Positions 7,046 through 16,030 of a DNA stretch of 42,462 nucleotides are shown here, piece by piece. The position numbers and the translations under genes were made by a program. The first letter of the stretch is position 1. Every line of letters starts with the position of its first letter. The notes beneath the pieces are model-generated. The model saw only the letters and a list, made by a program, of their open reading frames with translations. It was not told the DNA's origin and ran no database searches. This stretch comes from Streptomyces sp. 549 (GTDB taxonomy: Bacteria > Actinomycetota > Actinomycetes > Streptomycetales > Streptomycetaceae), in the NCBI RefSeq assembly GCF_030124175.1, contig NZ_JASKMT010000037.1:1-42462 (forward strand), given 5' to 3'.

Positions 7046-8143
7046 ATGAGTGAAGACCGGCTGGACCTCGACGACTTCGGCAACCTCATCGAGCGCCCCG
7101 ACGGCGGCATCCGGCGCGACGCCGAGGAGCGCCGCGCGCGGACCGCTCCGGCCCCCGGCTCCCTCGGCCGGCTGGACGAGCTGGGCGAGTGGCTGGCCGC
7201 CGCGCAGGGCCGCGTCCCCGCGCAGTACCTCAGCCGGCCGCGCATGGTCGTCTTCGCCGGGGACCACGGCGTGGCCTCGCTCGGCGTGTCCGCCCGTCCG
7301 GCCGGTTCCGCCGTCGAGCTGGTACGGGCCGCACTGGACGGGGAGAGCGCCGCCGCGGTGCTGGCCCGCCGGGCCGGGGTGCCGGTGCGGATCGTCGACG
7401 TGTCCGTGGACTGCGACCCGGCGGAGCTGCCCGCCGAGGTCACCCGCTTCCGGGTGCGGCGCTCCGGTGGGCGCGCCGACATCGAGGACACCCTGACGCC
7501 GGCCGAGGCCGAGCAGGCGTTCCGTGCGGGCATGGCCGTCGCGGACGAGGAGGCAGACGCGGGCACCGACCTGGTGGTGCTCGGCGACCTGAGCGTCGGC
7601 GGCACGACGGCCGCCGCGATCCTCGTCGCGGCGCTGTGCGGCACCGACGCTTCGGTGGTCACCGGCCGGGGCGGCACCCCCGTCGACGACCTCGTCTGGA
7701 TGCGCAAGTGCGCGGCCATCCGCGACGGGCTGCGCCGCGCCCGTCCGGTGCTCGGGGACCAGCTGCAGCTGCTCGCCGCCGTCGGCGGCGCGGACCTCAC
7801 CGCCATCACCGGGTTCCTGCTGCAGTGCGCGGTCCGGCGCACGCCGGTGGTGCTCGACGGCGTCGTGTCGGCCGCGTGCGCCCTGGTGGCGCAGCGGGTC
7901 GCGTTCCGCGCGCCCGACTGGTGGCTGGCCGGGCACCGCAGCGGGGAGCCGGCGCAGGCGAAGGCGCTGGACCGGATGTCGCTCGACCCGCTGCTGGACC
8001 AGCGGGTGACCGCCGGGGAGGGCACCGGCGCGCTGCTCGCCCTGCCCCTGGTGCTGGCCGCCTCGGCGCTCGCCGCGGAACTGCCGGCCCGGCCGGAGGA
8101 GCCGGAGGCCGCCGCCGAACCGGAGGTCCTGGACGCCACCTGA
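7046..8143 (+). CDS. cobT: Nicotinate-nucleotide--dimethylbenzimidazole phosphoribosyltransferase
   Basis: CobT makes alpha-ribazole phosphate, the lower ligand of cobalamin, from nicotinate mononucleotide and dimethylbenzimidazole. Visible signatures are APGSLGRLDELGEWLA near the N-terminus, VVFAGDHGVA, and the catalytic glutamate loop GEGTGALLALP (Glu325, equivalent to Salmonella Glu317). The usual GEMGIGNTT loop reads GDLSVGGTT here, a visible deviation. A Streptomyces-type N-terminal extension (DLDDFGNLIERPDGG) makes it 365 aa. TAATCT at 7034-7039 is exactly 6 nt before the ATG and no ribosome site is present, so the mRNA is probably leaderless. cobU lies 111 bp upstream. Confidence 0.92.
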   Translation: MSEDRLDLDDFGNLIERPDGGIRRDAEERRARTAPAPGSLGRLDELGEWLAAAQGRVPAQYLSRPRMVVFAGDHGVASLGVSARPAGSAVELVRAALDGESAAAVLARRAGVPVRIVDVSVDCDPAELPAEVTRFRVRRSGGRADIEDTLTPAEAEQAFRAGMAVADEEADAGTDLVVLGDLSVGGTTAAAILVAALCGTDASVVTGRGGTPVDDLVWMRKCAAIRDGLRRARPVLGDQLQLLAAVGGADLTAITGFLLQCAVRRTPVVLDGVVSAACALVAQRVAFRAPDWWLAGHRSGEPAQAKALDRMSLDPLLDQRVTAGEGTGALLALPLVLAASALAAELPARPEEPEAAAEPEVLDAT

Positions 8144-8209
8144 CGGGAGCCGCCCGACGGGACGCCACCCGAGCGGTCCACGCGGCTGCCGTGGCGGCCC
8201 GCGCGGCGC

Positions 8210-8962
8210 TCAGTCCCGGTCGGGCGCGCCGGCCACCGCGTCGTCGAAGCGCCGCCGCAGCACGCCCCACCGGGCGTCGTGCCGGGTGGCGCGGCGCCGG
8301 GCCGCGGCGCGGGCCCTGGGGCGCCGCCGGTAGAGGCGGCGTGCCCACGGTGAGCCGGGCCGGGCCAGCCGCACCGCGCCGACCAGCGACACCAGCGGCA
8401 CGAGCACGCCCAGCACCGCCATCCGGAACTTGCCCTTGGCCAGCGCCACCAGCGAGCAGCAGACGTGGAAGGCCACCGTGCCGAGCACCGCGGTCCGGTC
8501 ACCGCGCTCGTCCTCGGTGAGGCCGTCCGTGCCGAACGGGGCGAAGCCGAGCAGCAGCAGACCCAGCAGCGCCGAGGTGAGCACCACCGCCTCCACGCTC
8601 TTGCGGCCGTTCTCGCTCCAGTACACGTCCGACAGGTGCAGCACCAGGGCGAACTCGTCGAGCACCAGGCCGGCGCCCGTGCCGAACACCAGCGCCGTGG
8701 CGTAGGCGACGGCGGACGCGTCGGGTGTGCCGATGCCCGCCGCGAACCCGCCGAAGCCTCCGACGACCATCAGCACGACACCGGGCACCACGTGGTGGAC
8801 GTGCACGCCGCCGGAGGAGACGTTGCGGAACGGGCCGTGCCCGGCCCGGATCAGCCGGGTCACCGTGCGGGTGAGGAGGAACGTCGTCAGGAACGCCAGA
8901 AGCGCCAGCGTCAGCGGGAGCTTGCCCGTGTCGAGGATGTCGCGCTGCCACCAGTCACCCAT
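8210..8962 (-). CDS. Conserved integral membrane protein with GVHVHH motif
   Basis: The 250-aa product has about six hydrophobic spans, a conserved-looking FRNVSSGGVHVHHVVPG segment after the first span, and LVLDEFALVLHL later. The tail is very basic and cytoplasmic (RRRPRARAAARRRATRH). I know it only as a Streptomyces membrane protein of unknown function; the clustered His and Asp/Glu could bind a metal. It is antisense between cobT and cobS, so it is not in the cob operon. ATG 8962 is preferred because GACCCT (minus 8974-8969) is 6 nt upstream; GTG 8968 is possible. Its start is only 42 bp from that of cobS. Confidence 0.8.
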   Translation of the reverse strand: MGDWWQRDILDTGKLPLTLALLAFLTTFLLTRTVTRLIRAGHGPFRNVSSGGVHVHHVVPGVVLMVVGGFGGFAAGIGTPDASAVAYATALVFGTGAGLVLDEFALVLHLSDVYWSENGRKSVEAVVLTSALLGLLLLGFAPFGTDGLTEDERGDRTAVLGTVAFHVCCSLVALAKGKFRMAVLGVLVPLVSLVGAVRLARPGSPWARRLYRRRPRARAAARRRATRHDARWGVLRRRFDDAVAGAPDRD

Positions 8963-9004
8963 GGCCACAGGGTCGGCCGCCGGGGGCGGTTAGCCTGTCG
9001 CCCG

Positions 9005-9796
9005 ATGAACGACACACCGGCACGTCCCACGGACGGCCCGCGCTTCGCCTTCGGCACGCTGACCGTGCTGCCCGTCAAGGTCACCCGCTGGGACCGGGAG
9101 GCGGCGCGGGCCGGCATGCTCTGCGCCCCGCTGGCCGGCGTGGTGGTCGGGCTGCTGGCCGCGGCGGCGGGTGGTCTGCTGCTGCTGGCGGGGGCCGGTC
9201 CGCTGCTGGCCGCGGCGGTGACGGTGGCGGTGCCCGCGGCGCTCACCCGCGGGCTGCACCTGGACGGGCTGGCCGACGTGGCGGACGGGCTGGGCAGCGG
9301 CAGAGACGCCGACGGGGCGCTGCGGGTGATGAAGCAGTCCGACATCGGGCCGTTCGGTGTGCTCACCCTGGTGCTCGTGCTGCTGGTCCAGGTGGCGGCG
9401 GTGGCCGAGCTGTACGCCGCCGGCTGGGCGGCGGGCGGCGCGGCGGTCGTGGTGGCCGCCACCGCGGCCCGCGCGGCGCTCACCGCCGCCGCCCGCCGCG
9501 GTGTGCCGGCGGCGCGGCCGGAGGGGCTCGGCGCGGCGGTCGCCGGCACCGTGCCGGTGCCCGGTGCGGTGGCGGTCGCCGCTGTGACCGCGGCGGCGTC
9601 CGCCGCCGTTCTGGGCGCGGCGGGCGGCGTGCTCGGGGCCGTGCAGGGCGCGGTGGCGGTGCTGGCCGCGCTGGGATGCGCCGAGGTGCTGCTGCGGCAC
9701 TGCCGGCGGCGGCTGGGCGGGGTCACCGGGGACGTGTTCGGGGCGCTCGCCGAAGTGGCCGCCACCGCGGCGCTGCTGGTGCTCGCCCTCGGATGA
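9005..9796 (+). CDS. cobS: Adenosylcobinamide-GDP ribazoletransferase (cobalamin synthase)
   Basis: CobS joins adenosylcobinamide-GDP to alpha-ribazole (phosphate) at the inner membrane, the last step of nucleotide-loop assembly. The 263-aa protein has multiple spans and the active-site signature TRGLHLDGLADVADGLG, followed by VMKQSDIGPFGV and, near the end, GGVTGDVFGALAEV. TAGCCT (8991-8996) lies 8 nt before ATG 9005 with no ribosome site, which suggests a very short or absent leader. With cobU and cobT it completes the CobU-CobT-CobS pathway within 4 kb. Confidence 0.92.
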   Translation: MNDTPARPTDGPRFAFGTLTVLPVKVTRWDREAARAGMLCAPLAGVVVGLLAAAAGGLLLLAGAGPLLAAAVTVAVPAALTRGLHLDGLADVADGLGSGRDADGALRVMKQSDIGPFGVLTLVLVLLVQVAAVAELYAAGWAAGGAAVVVAATAARAALTAAARRGVPAARPEGLGAAVAGTVPVPGAVAVAAVTAAASAAVLGAAGGVLGAVQGAVAVLAALGCAEVLLRHCRRRLGGVTGDVFGALAEVAATAALLVLALG

Positions 9797-9919
9797 GACC
9801 GCTCGCCGCCGGGCGGGCGGGCGCTGCGGCGGGCGTCGCGGGACCTGACCCGTGAGGCGCACGGCGCGCAGGCGTAGGCTCGGGGCTCTCAGAAACCGAC
9901 GAACAGGATCGCCACCACC

Positions 9920-11467
9920 GTGACTGCACTCACCCTGAGCTCATCGTCCGCCGCGACGCTGCGTGCGGACGTCGTTGTCATCGGCATCGCCAAAAGCGGT
10001 AAGCCGAACGGCACTCCTTCCGTCGCCCCGGGCGCGGAGGCCGTCGAGAAGGCTTTCGGCGGCAAGCTCGGTGCCACCCTGGAGACGCTCGGCGCGAGCG
10101 GGGGTGAGGGCGAGGTCACCAAGCTGCCCGCACCTGACGGCCTGAAGGCTCCCGTCGTGCTGGCCGTCGGCCTGGGCGACGCGCCCGCCGACGGTGCCTC
10201 CTTCTCCCCCGAGTCGCTGCGCAGGGCGGCCGGTTCGGCTGCCCGTGCCCTCACCGGCACCGCCAAGGCCGGGTTCGCGCTGCCCCTGACGGACGGCGCC
10301 GAGTCGGTCGCCGCCGTCGCCGAGGGCGCGCTGCTGGGCGCCTACACGTTCCGCGCCTACCGCAGCAAGGGCAAGGACAAGGGCAAGAACGGCGCGAAGG
10401 ACTCCGGCGCACCGCTGGCCGAGATCGCCGTGCTGGGCGCGAAGTCCCGCGACAAGCAGCACAAGGCCGCCGCCGAGCGCGCCACGGTGCTCGCCGAGGA
10501 GGTCGCGCGGGCCCGGGACCTGATCAACATGCCGCCCAACGACCTGTACCCGGGCACGTTCGCGGAGCAGGCCAAGGCCGCCGGCAAGGAGTTCAGCGTC
10601 AAGGTCGAGGTGCTGGACGAGAAGGCGCTCGCCAAGGGCGGCTACGGCGGCATCCTGGGCGTCGGGCAGGGCTCGCAGAACCCGCCGCGCCTGGTCCGCC
10701 TGTCCTACACGCACGCCAAGGCGGCCAAGACGCTCGCCCTGGTCGGCAAGGGCATCACCTACGACTCGGGCGGCATCTCGCTGAAGCCGGCCGGCCACAA
10801 CGAGACCATGAAGTGCGACATGAGCGGTGCCGCCGCGGTGTTCTCCGCCGTGGTCGCCGCCGCCCGCCTCGGGCTGAAGGTCAACGTGACGGGCTGGCTG
10901 GCGCTGGCGGAGAACATGCCCTCCGGCAACGCGACGCGCCCGGGCGACGTGCTGAACATGTACAACGGCACGACGGTGGAGGTGCTCAACACCGACGCCG
11001 AGGGCCGCCTGGTCCTGGCCGACGCCCTGACCCGCGCCTGCGAGGAGTCCCCGGACGCCGTGGTGGACGTGGCGACGCTGACCGGCGCGATGGTGCTGGC
11101 GCTCGGCAACCGGATCTTCGGCATCATGTCCAACGACGAGGCGTTCCGCGCCGAGATCCACGAGACGGCCGAGCAGGCCGGCGAGCAGGCGTGGCAGATG
11201 CCGCTGCCCGTCGAGCTGCGCAAGGGCATGGACTCGCCCGTGGCGGACATCGCCAACATGGGTGAGCGTATGGGCGGCGGCCTGGTCGCCGGCCTGTTCC
11301 TGAAGGAGTTCGTCTCCGAGGGCACCCCGTGGGCGCACCTGGACATCGCCGGTCCCGCGTTCAACGAGTCGGGCCCCTTCGGCTACACGCCCAAGGGCGG
11401 CACCGGCTCCGCCGTGCGCACCCTGGTCCGGCTGGCCGAGCGCACCGCGGACGGCGCGCTGGGCTGA
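9920..11467 (+). CDS. pepA: Leucyl aminopeptidase (M17)
   Basis: This 515-aa cytoplasmic hexameric aminopeptidase has a variable N-terminal macro-like domain (1-180) and a C-terminal catalytic domain. VGKGITYDSGGISLK supplies Lys277, Asp282 and Lys289. MKCDMSGAA supplies Asp300. NTDAEGRLVLADAL supplies Asp359, Glu361 and Arg363. All are +7 relative to the E. coli PepA residues, so the two-metal site is complete. A basic insert (SKGKDKGKNGAKDSG) sits near residue 150. GTG 9920 is the first in-frame start. TAGGCT at 9875-9880 is a possible -10. Transcription ends at the hairpin 11481-11510. Confidence 0.95.
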   Translation: MTALTLSSSSAATLRADVVVIGIAKSGKPNGTPSVAPGAEAVEKAFGGKLGATLETLGASGGEGEVTKLPAPDGLKAPVVLAVGLGDAPADGASFSPESLRRAAGSAARALTGTAKAGFALPLTDGAESVAAVAEGALLGAYTFRAYRSKGKDKGKNGAKDSGAPLAEIAVLGAKSRDKQHKAAAERATVLAEEVARARDLINMPPNDLYPGTFAEQAKAAGKEFSVKVEVLDEKALAKGGYGGILGVGQGSQNPPRLVRLSYTHAKAAKTLALVGKGITYDSGGISLKPAGHNETMKCDMSGAAAVFSAVVAAARLGLKVNVTGWLALAENMPSGNATRPGDVLNMYNGTTVEVLNTDAEGRLVLADALTRACEESPDAVVDVATLTGAMVLALGNRIFGIMSNDEAFRAEIHETAEQAGEQAWQMPLPVELRKGMDSPVADIANMGERMGGGLVAGLFLKEFVSEGTPWAHLDIAGPAFNESGPFGYTPKGGTGSAVRTLVRLAERTADGALG

Positions 11468-11480
11468 CCGCCGCACGTAC

Positions 11481-11510
11481 CGGCCGGCCCGCCCCTCGGC
11501 GGGCCGGCCG
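11481..11510. terminator. Terminator after pepA
   Basis: A perfect 13-bp GC stem (11481-11493 with 11498-11510) and a CCTC loop start 13 nt after the pepA stop. Confidence 0.75.
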
Positions 11511-11891
11511 CCTGCTGCGCCGCCCGCGCCCGCCCACGCCGACCGTGACGTCCCGCCGCGGGGTTTGGGTTGCCGCTTTCCGCGCACCCGGTCCTGCGGG
11601 CGGCCGGCGGGGCGCGGCGCGGCAGGTCGCCGGTGTGTTCGCCCAGAGCGATCCCCGTCACGTACCTGCCGGTAGAAGCGCCCTGAGTGCCGTGGTTCTG
11701 GCGGTACGACCGCTTGGTCACCCCTGGGACCCCGGCCCGGCGTCCCACCGCCCGCCAACAAGTGCGAAGATGTTGTACCGGCAGGACAGGGGCCCGCTGA
11801 ATCCGAAGGGCCGAAGCAAGTAGCGGCCGCACATACAGCCGCCCGGTCATAGCCGACCGGCTCCGGCGCACCCATGCATGGAGGACGTGAC
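11511..11891. other. Non-coding region upstream of lpdA
   Basis: About 380 bp without a supported gene. It must hold the lpdA promoter, but I cannot place -35 and -10 boxes with confidence. An AT-richer patch at 11755-11780 contains CAACA and TGTTG arms flanking AGTGCGAAGA (11757-11776). The lpdA ribosome site GGAGG is at 11880-11884. Confidence 0.5.
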
Positions 11892-13280
11892 GTGGCGAAC
11901 GACGCCAGCACCGTTTTCGACCTAGTGATCCTCGGAGGCGGTAGCGGCGGTTATGCCGCCGCCCTGCGCGCTTCGCAGCTGGGCCTGGACGTCGCCCTGA
12001 TCGAGAAGGGCAAGGTCGGCGGCACCTGTCTGCACAACGGCTGCATCCCCACCAAGGCGCTGCTGCACGCCGGAGAGGTCGCCGACGCCGCGCGCAACAG
12101 CGCCGAGTTCGGTGTCAAGGCCACCTTCGAGGGCATCGACATGGCGGCGGTCAACAAGTACAAGGACGGCGTGATCTCCGGCCTGTACAAGGGCCTCCAG
12201 GGCCTGATCGCCTCCCGCAAGATCACCTACGTGGAGGGTGAGGGCCGGCTGTCCTCCGCCACCTCGGTGGACGTGAACGGCACCCGCTACGAGGGCCGCC
12301 ACATCCTGCTGGCGACCGGCTCCGTGCCGCGTTCCCTGCCGGGTCTGGAGATCGACGGCAACCGGATCATCTCCTCCGACCACGCGCTGGTCATGGACCG
12401 CGTGCCGCAGTCCGCGATCGTGCTCGGCGGCGGTGTCATCGGCGTCGAGTTCGCTTCGGCCTGGAAGTCCTTCGGCACGGACGTGACCATCGTCGAGGGC
12501 CTGCCCCACCTGGTCCCCGCCGAGGACGAGAACAGCTCGAAGTTGCTGGAGCGCGCGTTCCGCAAGCGCGGCATCAAGTTCTCCCTCGGCTCGTTCTTCG
12601 AGAAGGCCGAGTACACCGAGAACGGCGTCAAGGTCAGCCTGGCGAACGGCAAGGAGTACGAGGCGGAGGTGCTGCTCGTCGCCATCGGCCGCGGCCCCGT
12701 GTCGCAGGGCCTGGGCTACGAGGAGGCCGGGGTCGAGATGGACCGCGGCTTCGTCCTGGCCGACGAGTACTGCCGCACCAACGTCGAGACCGTCTCGGCC
12801 GTCGGCGACCTCATCCCCACCCTCCAGCTGGCGCACGTCGGCTTCGCCGAGGGCATCCTCGTCGCGGAGCGGCTGGCCGGGCTGAAGGTCGTCCCCATCG
12901 ACTACGACGGTGTCCCCCGGGTGACGTACTGCCACCCCGAGGTCGCCTCGGTGGGCATCAGCGAGGCCAAGGCCAAGGAGGTGTACGGCGCCGACAAGGT
13001 CGTGACGCTCAAGTACAACCTCGGCGGCAACGGCAAGAGCAAGATCCTCAAGACCGCGGGCGAGATCAAGCTCGTCCAGGTACGCGACGGTGCCGTGGTC
13101 GGCGTCCACATGGTCGGCGACCGGCTCGGCGAGCAGGTGGGCGAGGCCCAGCTGATCTACAACTGGGAAGCGATGCCGGCCGAGGTCGCGCAGCTCATCC
13201 ACGCCCACCCGACGCAGAACGAGGCCCTCGGCGAGGCCCACCTGGCCCTCGCCGGCAAGCCGCTGCACTCCCACGACTGA
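11892..13280 (+). CDS. lpdA: Dihydrolipoyl dehydrogenase (E3)
   Basis: E3 reoxidises lipoamide on the E2 cores of 2-oxoacid dehydrogenases, passing electrons through FAD to NAD. The 462-aa product shows the FAD dinucleotide motif LVILGGGSGGYAAALRASQLG, the redox disulfide GGTCLHNGC (Cys46/Cys51), the NAD motif IVLGGGVIGVEFASAW, the second FAD motif VSAVGDL and the C-terminal active-site HAHPTQNEALGEA. Its length equals the usual Streptomyces enzyme. GTG 11892 has GGAGG at ideal spacing; an upstream ATG at 11874 would swallow that site. It lies 97 bp before the E2 gene. Confidence 0.96.
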   Translation: MANDASTVFDLVILGGGSGGYAAALRASQLGLDVALIEKGKVGGTCLHNGCIPTKALLHAGEVADAARNSAEFGVKATFEGIDMAAVNKYKDGVISGLYKGLQGLIASRKITYVEGEGRLSSATSVDVNGTRYEGRHILLATGSVPRSLPGLEIDGNRIISSDHALVMDRVPQSAIVLGGGVIGVEFASAWKSFGTDVTIVEGLPHLVPAEDENSSKLLERAFRKRGIKFSLGSFFEKAEYTENGVKVSLANGKEYEAEVLLVAIGRGPVSQGLGYEEAGVEMDRGFVLADEYCRTNVETVSAVGDLIPTLQLAHVGFAEGILVAERLAGLKVVPIDYDGVPRVTYCHPEVASVGISEAKAKEVYGADKVVTLKYNLGGNGKSKILKTAGEIKLVQVRDGAVVGVHMVGDRLGEQVGEAQLIYNWEAMPAEVAQLIHAHPTQNEALGEAHLALAGKPLHSHD

Positions 13281-13316
13281 GCCGGTCGGGCGCGACCGCA
13301 CGACCACATTCGCACT

Positions 13317-13351
13317 TCCCCGGGCGCACACGAGCAGTCCGAGCCCGGGGA
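13317..13351 (+). terminator. Possible attenuating hairpin between lpdA and E2 gene
   Basis: A 9-bp dyad (TCCCCGGGC 13317-13325 with 13343-13351) has a 17-nt loop and no U-tract. It could adjust the lpdA:E2 ratio or be incidental. Confidence 0.3.
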
Positions 13352-13377
13352 GACCATCGTTAGGAGCAACAGAAACC

Positions 13378-15114
13378 ATGGCGGTTTCCGTAACCCTTCC
13401 GGCGCTCGGCGAGAGCGTCACCGAGGGCACCGTCACCCGTTGGCTCAAAGCCGAGGGTGAGCGCGTCGAGGCCGACGAGCCGCTGCTCGAGGTCTCCACC
13501 GACAAGGTCGACACCGAGATCCCCGCCCCCGTCGCGGGTGTGCTGTCCTCCATCAAGGTCGCCGAGGACGAGACGGTCGAGGTCGGCGCCGAGCTGGCGC
13601 TGATCGACGACGGCTCCGCCGCGGACGACGAGGCCGCCGCTCCGGCCGCCGAGCCGGCGCAGCAGGCCGAACCGGAGCCCGCACCGCAGCAGCAGGCGCA
13701 GCCCGAGCCGCAGCAGGCCGAGCAGCAGCAGGCCGAGCCCGCGCAGAAGCCCGCACCGGACCAGAAGCAGGGCGGTGCCTCCGGCACCGACGTCGTGCTG
13801 CCGGCGCTGGGTGAGAGCGTGACCGAGGGCACCGTCACCCGGTGGCTGAAGGAGGTCGGCGAGTCCGTCGAGGCCGACGAGCCGCTGCTCGAGGTCTCCA
13901 CCGACAAGGTCGACACCGAGATCCCCGCCCCCGTCGCCGGCACCCTGCTGGAGATCCTGGTGGGCGAGGACGAGAGCGCCGAGGTCGGCGCCAAGCTCGC
14001 CGTCATCGGCGAGGCCGGTGCGGCCCCCGCCCAGCAGGCCGAGCCGCAGCCCGAGCCGGCCCAGCAGGCCGAGCCCGAGCCGCAGCAGGCCGCGCCCGCG
14101 AAGCCGCAGCAGCCGGCACCGGCCGCGCAGCAGCAGGCGCCGGCCCCGCAGTCCGCTCCCGCGCCGCAGCAGCCCGCTGCCGGCGGAGGCGAGGGCGCCT
14201 ACGTGACCCCGCTGGTGCGCAAGCTCGCCGGTGAGAACAGCGTGGACCTGTCCTCGGTGAAGGGCACCGGCGTCGGCGGCCGCATCCGCAAGCAGGACGT
14301 GCTGGCTGCCGCCGAGGCGGCGAAGGCGCAGGCCCCGGCCGCCTCCTCGCCCGCGGCCTCCGGACCCAGGTCCCCGGCTCTTGAGGCGTCGCCGCTGCGC
14401 GGTCAGACGGTCAAGATGTCGCGGATCCGCAAGGTCATCGCCGAGAACATGATGAAGGCGCTGCACAACCAGGCGCAGCTGTCCTCCGTCGTCGAGGTCG
14501 ACGTCACCCGCGTGATGCGGCTGCGGCAGCAGGCCAAGGAGGGCTTCCTGGCGCGCGAGGGCGTCAAGCTGTCCCCGATGCCGTTCTTCGTGAAGGCCGC
14601 CGCCGAGGCGCTGAAGGCCCACCCGGTCGTCAACGCCAAGATCAACGACGACGGCACCGTCACCTACCACGACGTCGAGAACATCGGCATCGCGGTGGAC
14701 TCGGAGAAGGGCCTGATGGTCCCGGTCATCAAGGGTGCGGGCGACCTCAACATCGCCGGCATCGCGAAGAAGACCGCGGAGCTGGCCGGCCGGGTGCGTA
14801 CCGGCAAGCTCAGCCCGGACGACATGTCCGGCGGCACGTTCACGATCAGCAACACCGGCTCGCGCGGTGCGCTGTTCGACACGATCATCGTGAACTACCC
14901 GCAGGTGGCCGAGCTGGGCATCGGTGCGACCGTGCGCCGCCCGGTCGTCATCGACCACCCGGAGCTGGGTGAGACCATCGCCATCCGCGACATGGTCTAC
15001 CTGACGCTCTCCTACGACCACCAGCTGGTCGACGGTGCCGACGCCGCCCGCTACCTGAGCGCGGTCAAGGCCCGCCTGGAGGCAGGCGAGTTCGAGGGCG
15101 AGCTGGGTCTCTGA
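13378..15114 (+). CDS. sucB: 2-oxoacid dehydrogenase E2 (dihydrolipoamide acyltransferase), two lipoyl domains
   Basis: Domain order in the 578-aa protein: lipoyl domain 1 (about 1-77, EVSTDKVDTEIPAP with Lys43), an Ala/Pro/Gln/Glu linker, lipoyl domain 2 (139-215, Lys177), a second linker, a subunit-binding domain (about 278-312, YVTPLVRKLAGENSVDLSSV) and the acyltransferase core (345-578) ending YDHQLVDGAD with His548 and Asp552. It is usually named SucB. Its neighbours lpdA and aceE, and the actinobacterial E1-E2 fusion Kgd/OdhA elsewhere in such genomes, suggest it also serves, or mainly serves, pyruvate dehydrogenase; that is inference. The ribosome site AGGAG is at 13362-13366. Confidence 0.93.
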   Translation: MAVSVTLPALGESVTEGTVTRWLKAEGERVEADEPLLEVSTDKVDTEIPAPVAGVLSSIKVAEDETVEVGAELALIDDGSAADDEAAAPAAEPAQQAEPEPAPQQQAQPEPQQAEQQQAEPAQKPAPDQKQGGASGTDVVLPALGESVTEGTVTRWLKEVGESVEADEPLLEVSTDKVDTEIPAPVAGTLLEILVGEDESAEVGAKLAVIGEAGAAPAQQAEPQPEPAQQAEPEPQQAAPAKPQQPAPAAQQQAPAPQSAPAPQQPAAGGGEGAYVTPLVRKLAGENSVDLSSVKGTGVGGRIRKQDVLAAAEAAKAQAPAASSPAASGPRSPALEASPLRGQTVKMSRIRKVIAENMMKALHNQAQLSSVVEVDVTRVMRLRQQAKEGFLAREGVKLSPMPFFVKAAAEALKAHPVVNAKINDDGTVTYHDVENIGIAVDSEKGLMVPVIKGAGDLNIAGIAKKTAELAGRVRTGKLSPDDMSGGTFTISNTGSRGALFDTIIVNYPQVAELGIGATVRRPVVIDHPELGETIAIRDMVYLTLSYDHQLVDGADAARYLSAVKARLEAGEFEGELGL

Positions 15115-15130
15115 CCCGCTCCCCGTCTGC

Positions 15131-15176
15131 ACGGCGGTGCCCCGCCCGGAGACCTCTCCGGGCGGGGCACCGCCGT
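15131..15176. terminator. Terminator after E2 gene
   Basis: A perfect 20-bp stem (15131-15150 with 15157-15176) has a 6-nt loop GACCTC. It starts 17 nt after the stop codon and separates the lpdA-sucB unit from the GntR gene. Confidence 0.85.
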
Positions 15177-15302
15177 CTGCGGTCCGCCCCTGGGACCCGG
15201 GGCGGACCGGGCGGCTTCCCGCGGCGGGTGGATCGGGCCACCGCGCGGCACGGCTGCCGGGTGCGGCGCCGTATCGTCAGGGAACGACAGTTAGGAGCCC
15301 CC

Positions 15303-15926
15303 ATGACCCCGCCGGTCGTCCACTCGCTGCGCGAGCAGATCCGCGAGCACCTCGTGGAGGGCATCGTCAGCGGCAGGTGGAAGCCGGGCGAGCGGATCGT
15401 GGAGCGCCGGATCGCGGTGGAGCTGGAGGTCAGCCAGACACCGGTCCGCGAGGCGCTGCGGGAGCTGGAGACGCTGCGCCTCATCGAGTCGGCGCCGAAC
15501 AAGGGCGTGCGGGTGCGGGCGCTGTCGGCGGCGGACCTGGAGGAGATCTACCCCGTGCGGGCGGGCCTGGAGCAGATCGCCGCAGAGGCGGCGGCCCCCC
15601 GGCTGGCCGCCGACGTGTCGGCGCTGGAGCCGCACGTGCGGGCGCTGTACGCGGCGGACCGGGCGGGGGACGCGGAGGCCCAGGTGCGGCACACCGTGGC
15701 CTTCCACCGGGAGCTGGTGCGGGCCTCGGGCAACAGCGTGCTGCTGCACACCTGGGAGTCGCTGGGCATCGAGGTCTGGACGGCCCTGTCGATCCGCTGG
15801 CTGGGCACGGTGCAGGAGTCCTACGCGGAGGAGCACGAGGCGCTGGTGGAGGCGTTCAGGTCCGGTGATCCGCGGGTGGCCGAGCTGGTGAAGGACCACG
15901 TGCTGGGTTGCGCACCCCGCCCGTGA
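15303..15926 (+). CDS. GntR-family (FadR/FCD) transcriptional regulator
   Basis: The 207-aa protein has an N-terminal winged HTH (about 8-70: LREQIREHLVEGIVSGRWKP, VSQTPVREALRELETLRLI) and an all-helical FCD ligand domain (about 78-200: LEEIYPVRAGLEQIAAEAA, HRELVRASGNSVLLHTWESL). FCD regulators sense small organic acids. The E. coli pyruvate sensor PdhR belongs to the same class and sits beside aceE, as here, so a PdhR-like role on aceE is a reasonable inference. ATG 15303 follows TTAGGAG. The stop codon lies in the first unit of the repeat array at 15917. Confidence 0.9.
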   Translation: MTPPVVHSLREQIREHLVEGIVSGRWKPGERIVERRIAVELEVSQTPVREALRELETLRLIESAPNKGVRVRALSAADLEEIYPVRAGLEQIAAEAAAPRLAADVSALEPHVRALYAADRAGDAEAQVRHTVAFHRELVRASGNSVLLHTWESLGIEVWTALSIRWLGTVQESYAEEHEALVEAFRSGDPRVAELVKDHVLGCAPRP

Positions 15927-16030
15927 CAGCCCGCCCGTGACAGCCCGCCCGTGACAGCCCGCCCAAGTCCGCCGGTGACATCCCGCCGGTGACTCCGCCG
16001 CCGGTGACGTCCCCGCAGTGACTCCCGCCC
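15917..16030. repeat. 14-bp tandem repeat array overlapping the GntR stop codon
   Basis: Three exact copies of CCGCCCGTGACAGC (15917-15930, 15931-15944, 15945-15958) are followed by degenerate copies with GGTGAC or AGTGAC cores to about 16030. Each exact unit carries TGA. The first contains the GntR stop codon (15924-15926). Confidence 0.85.

Noticed and set aside
5468..7936. 822-aa minus-strand open frame
   Set aside because: Antisense to cobU and cobT, low-complexity composition and no recognisable domain.
9941..11911. 656-aa minus-strand open frame
   Set aside because: Antisense shadow of pepA. pepA has a full set of catalytic residues on the plus strand.
15917..16030. CRISPR array
   Set aside because: Units are 14 bp, directly tandem without spacers, and no cas gene is near. 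The same holds for 40055-40106.
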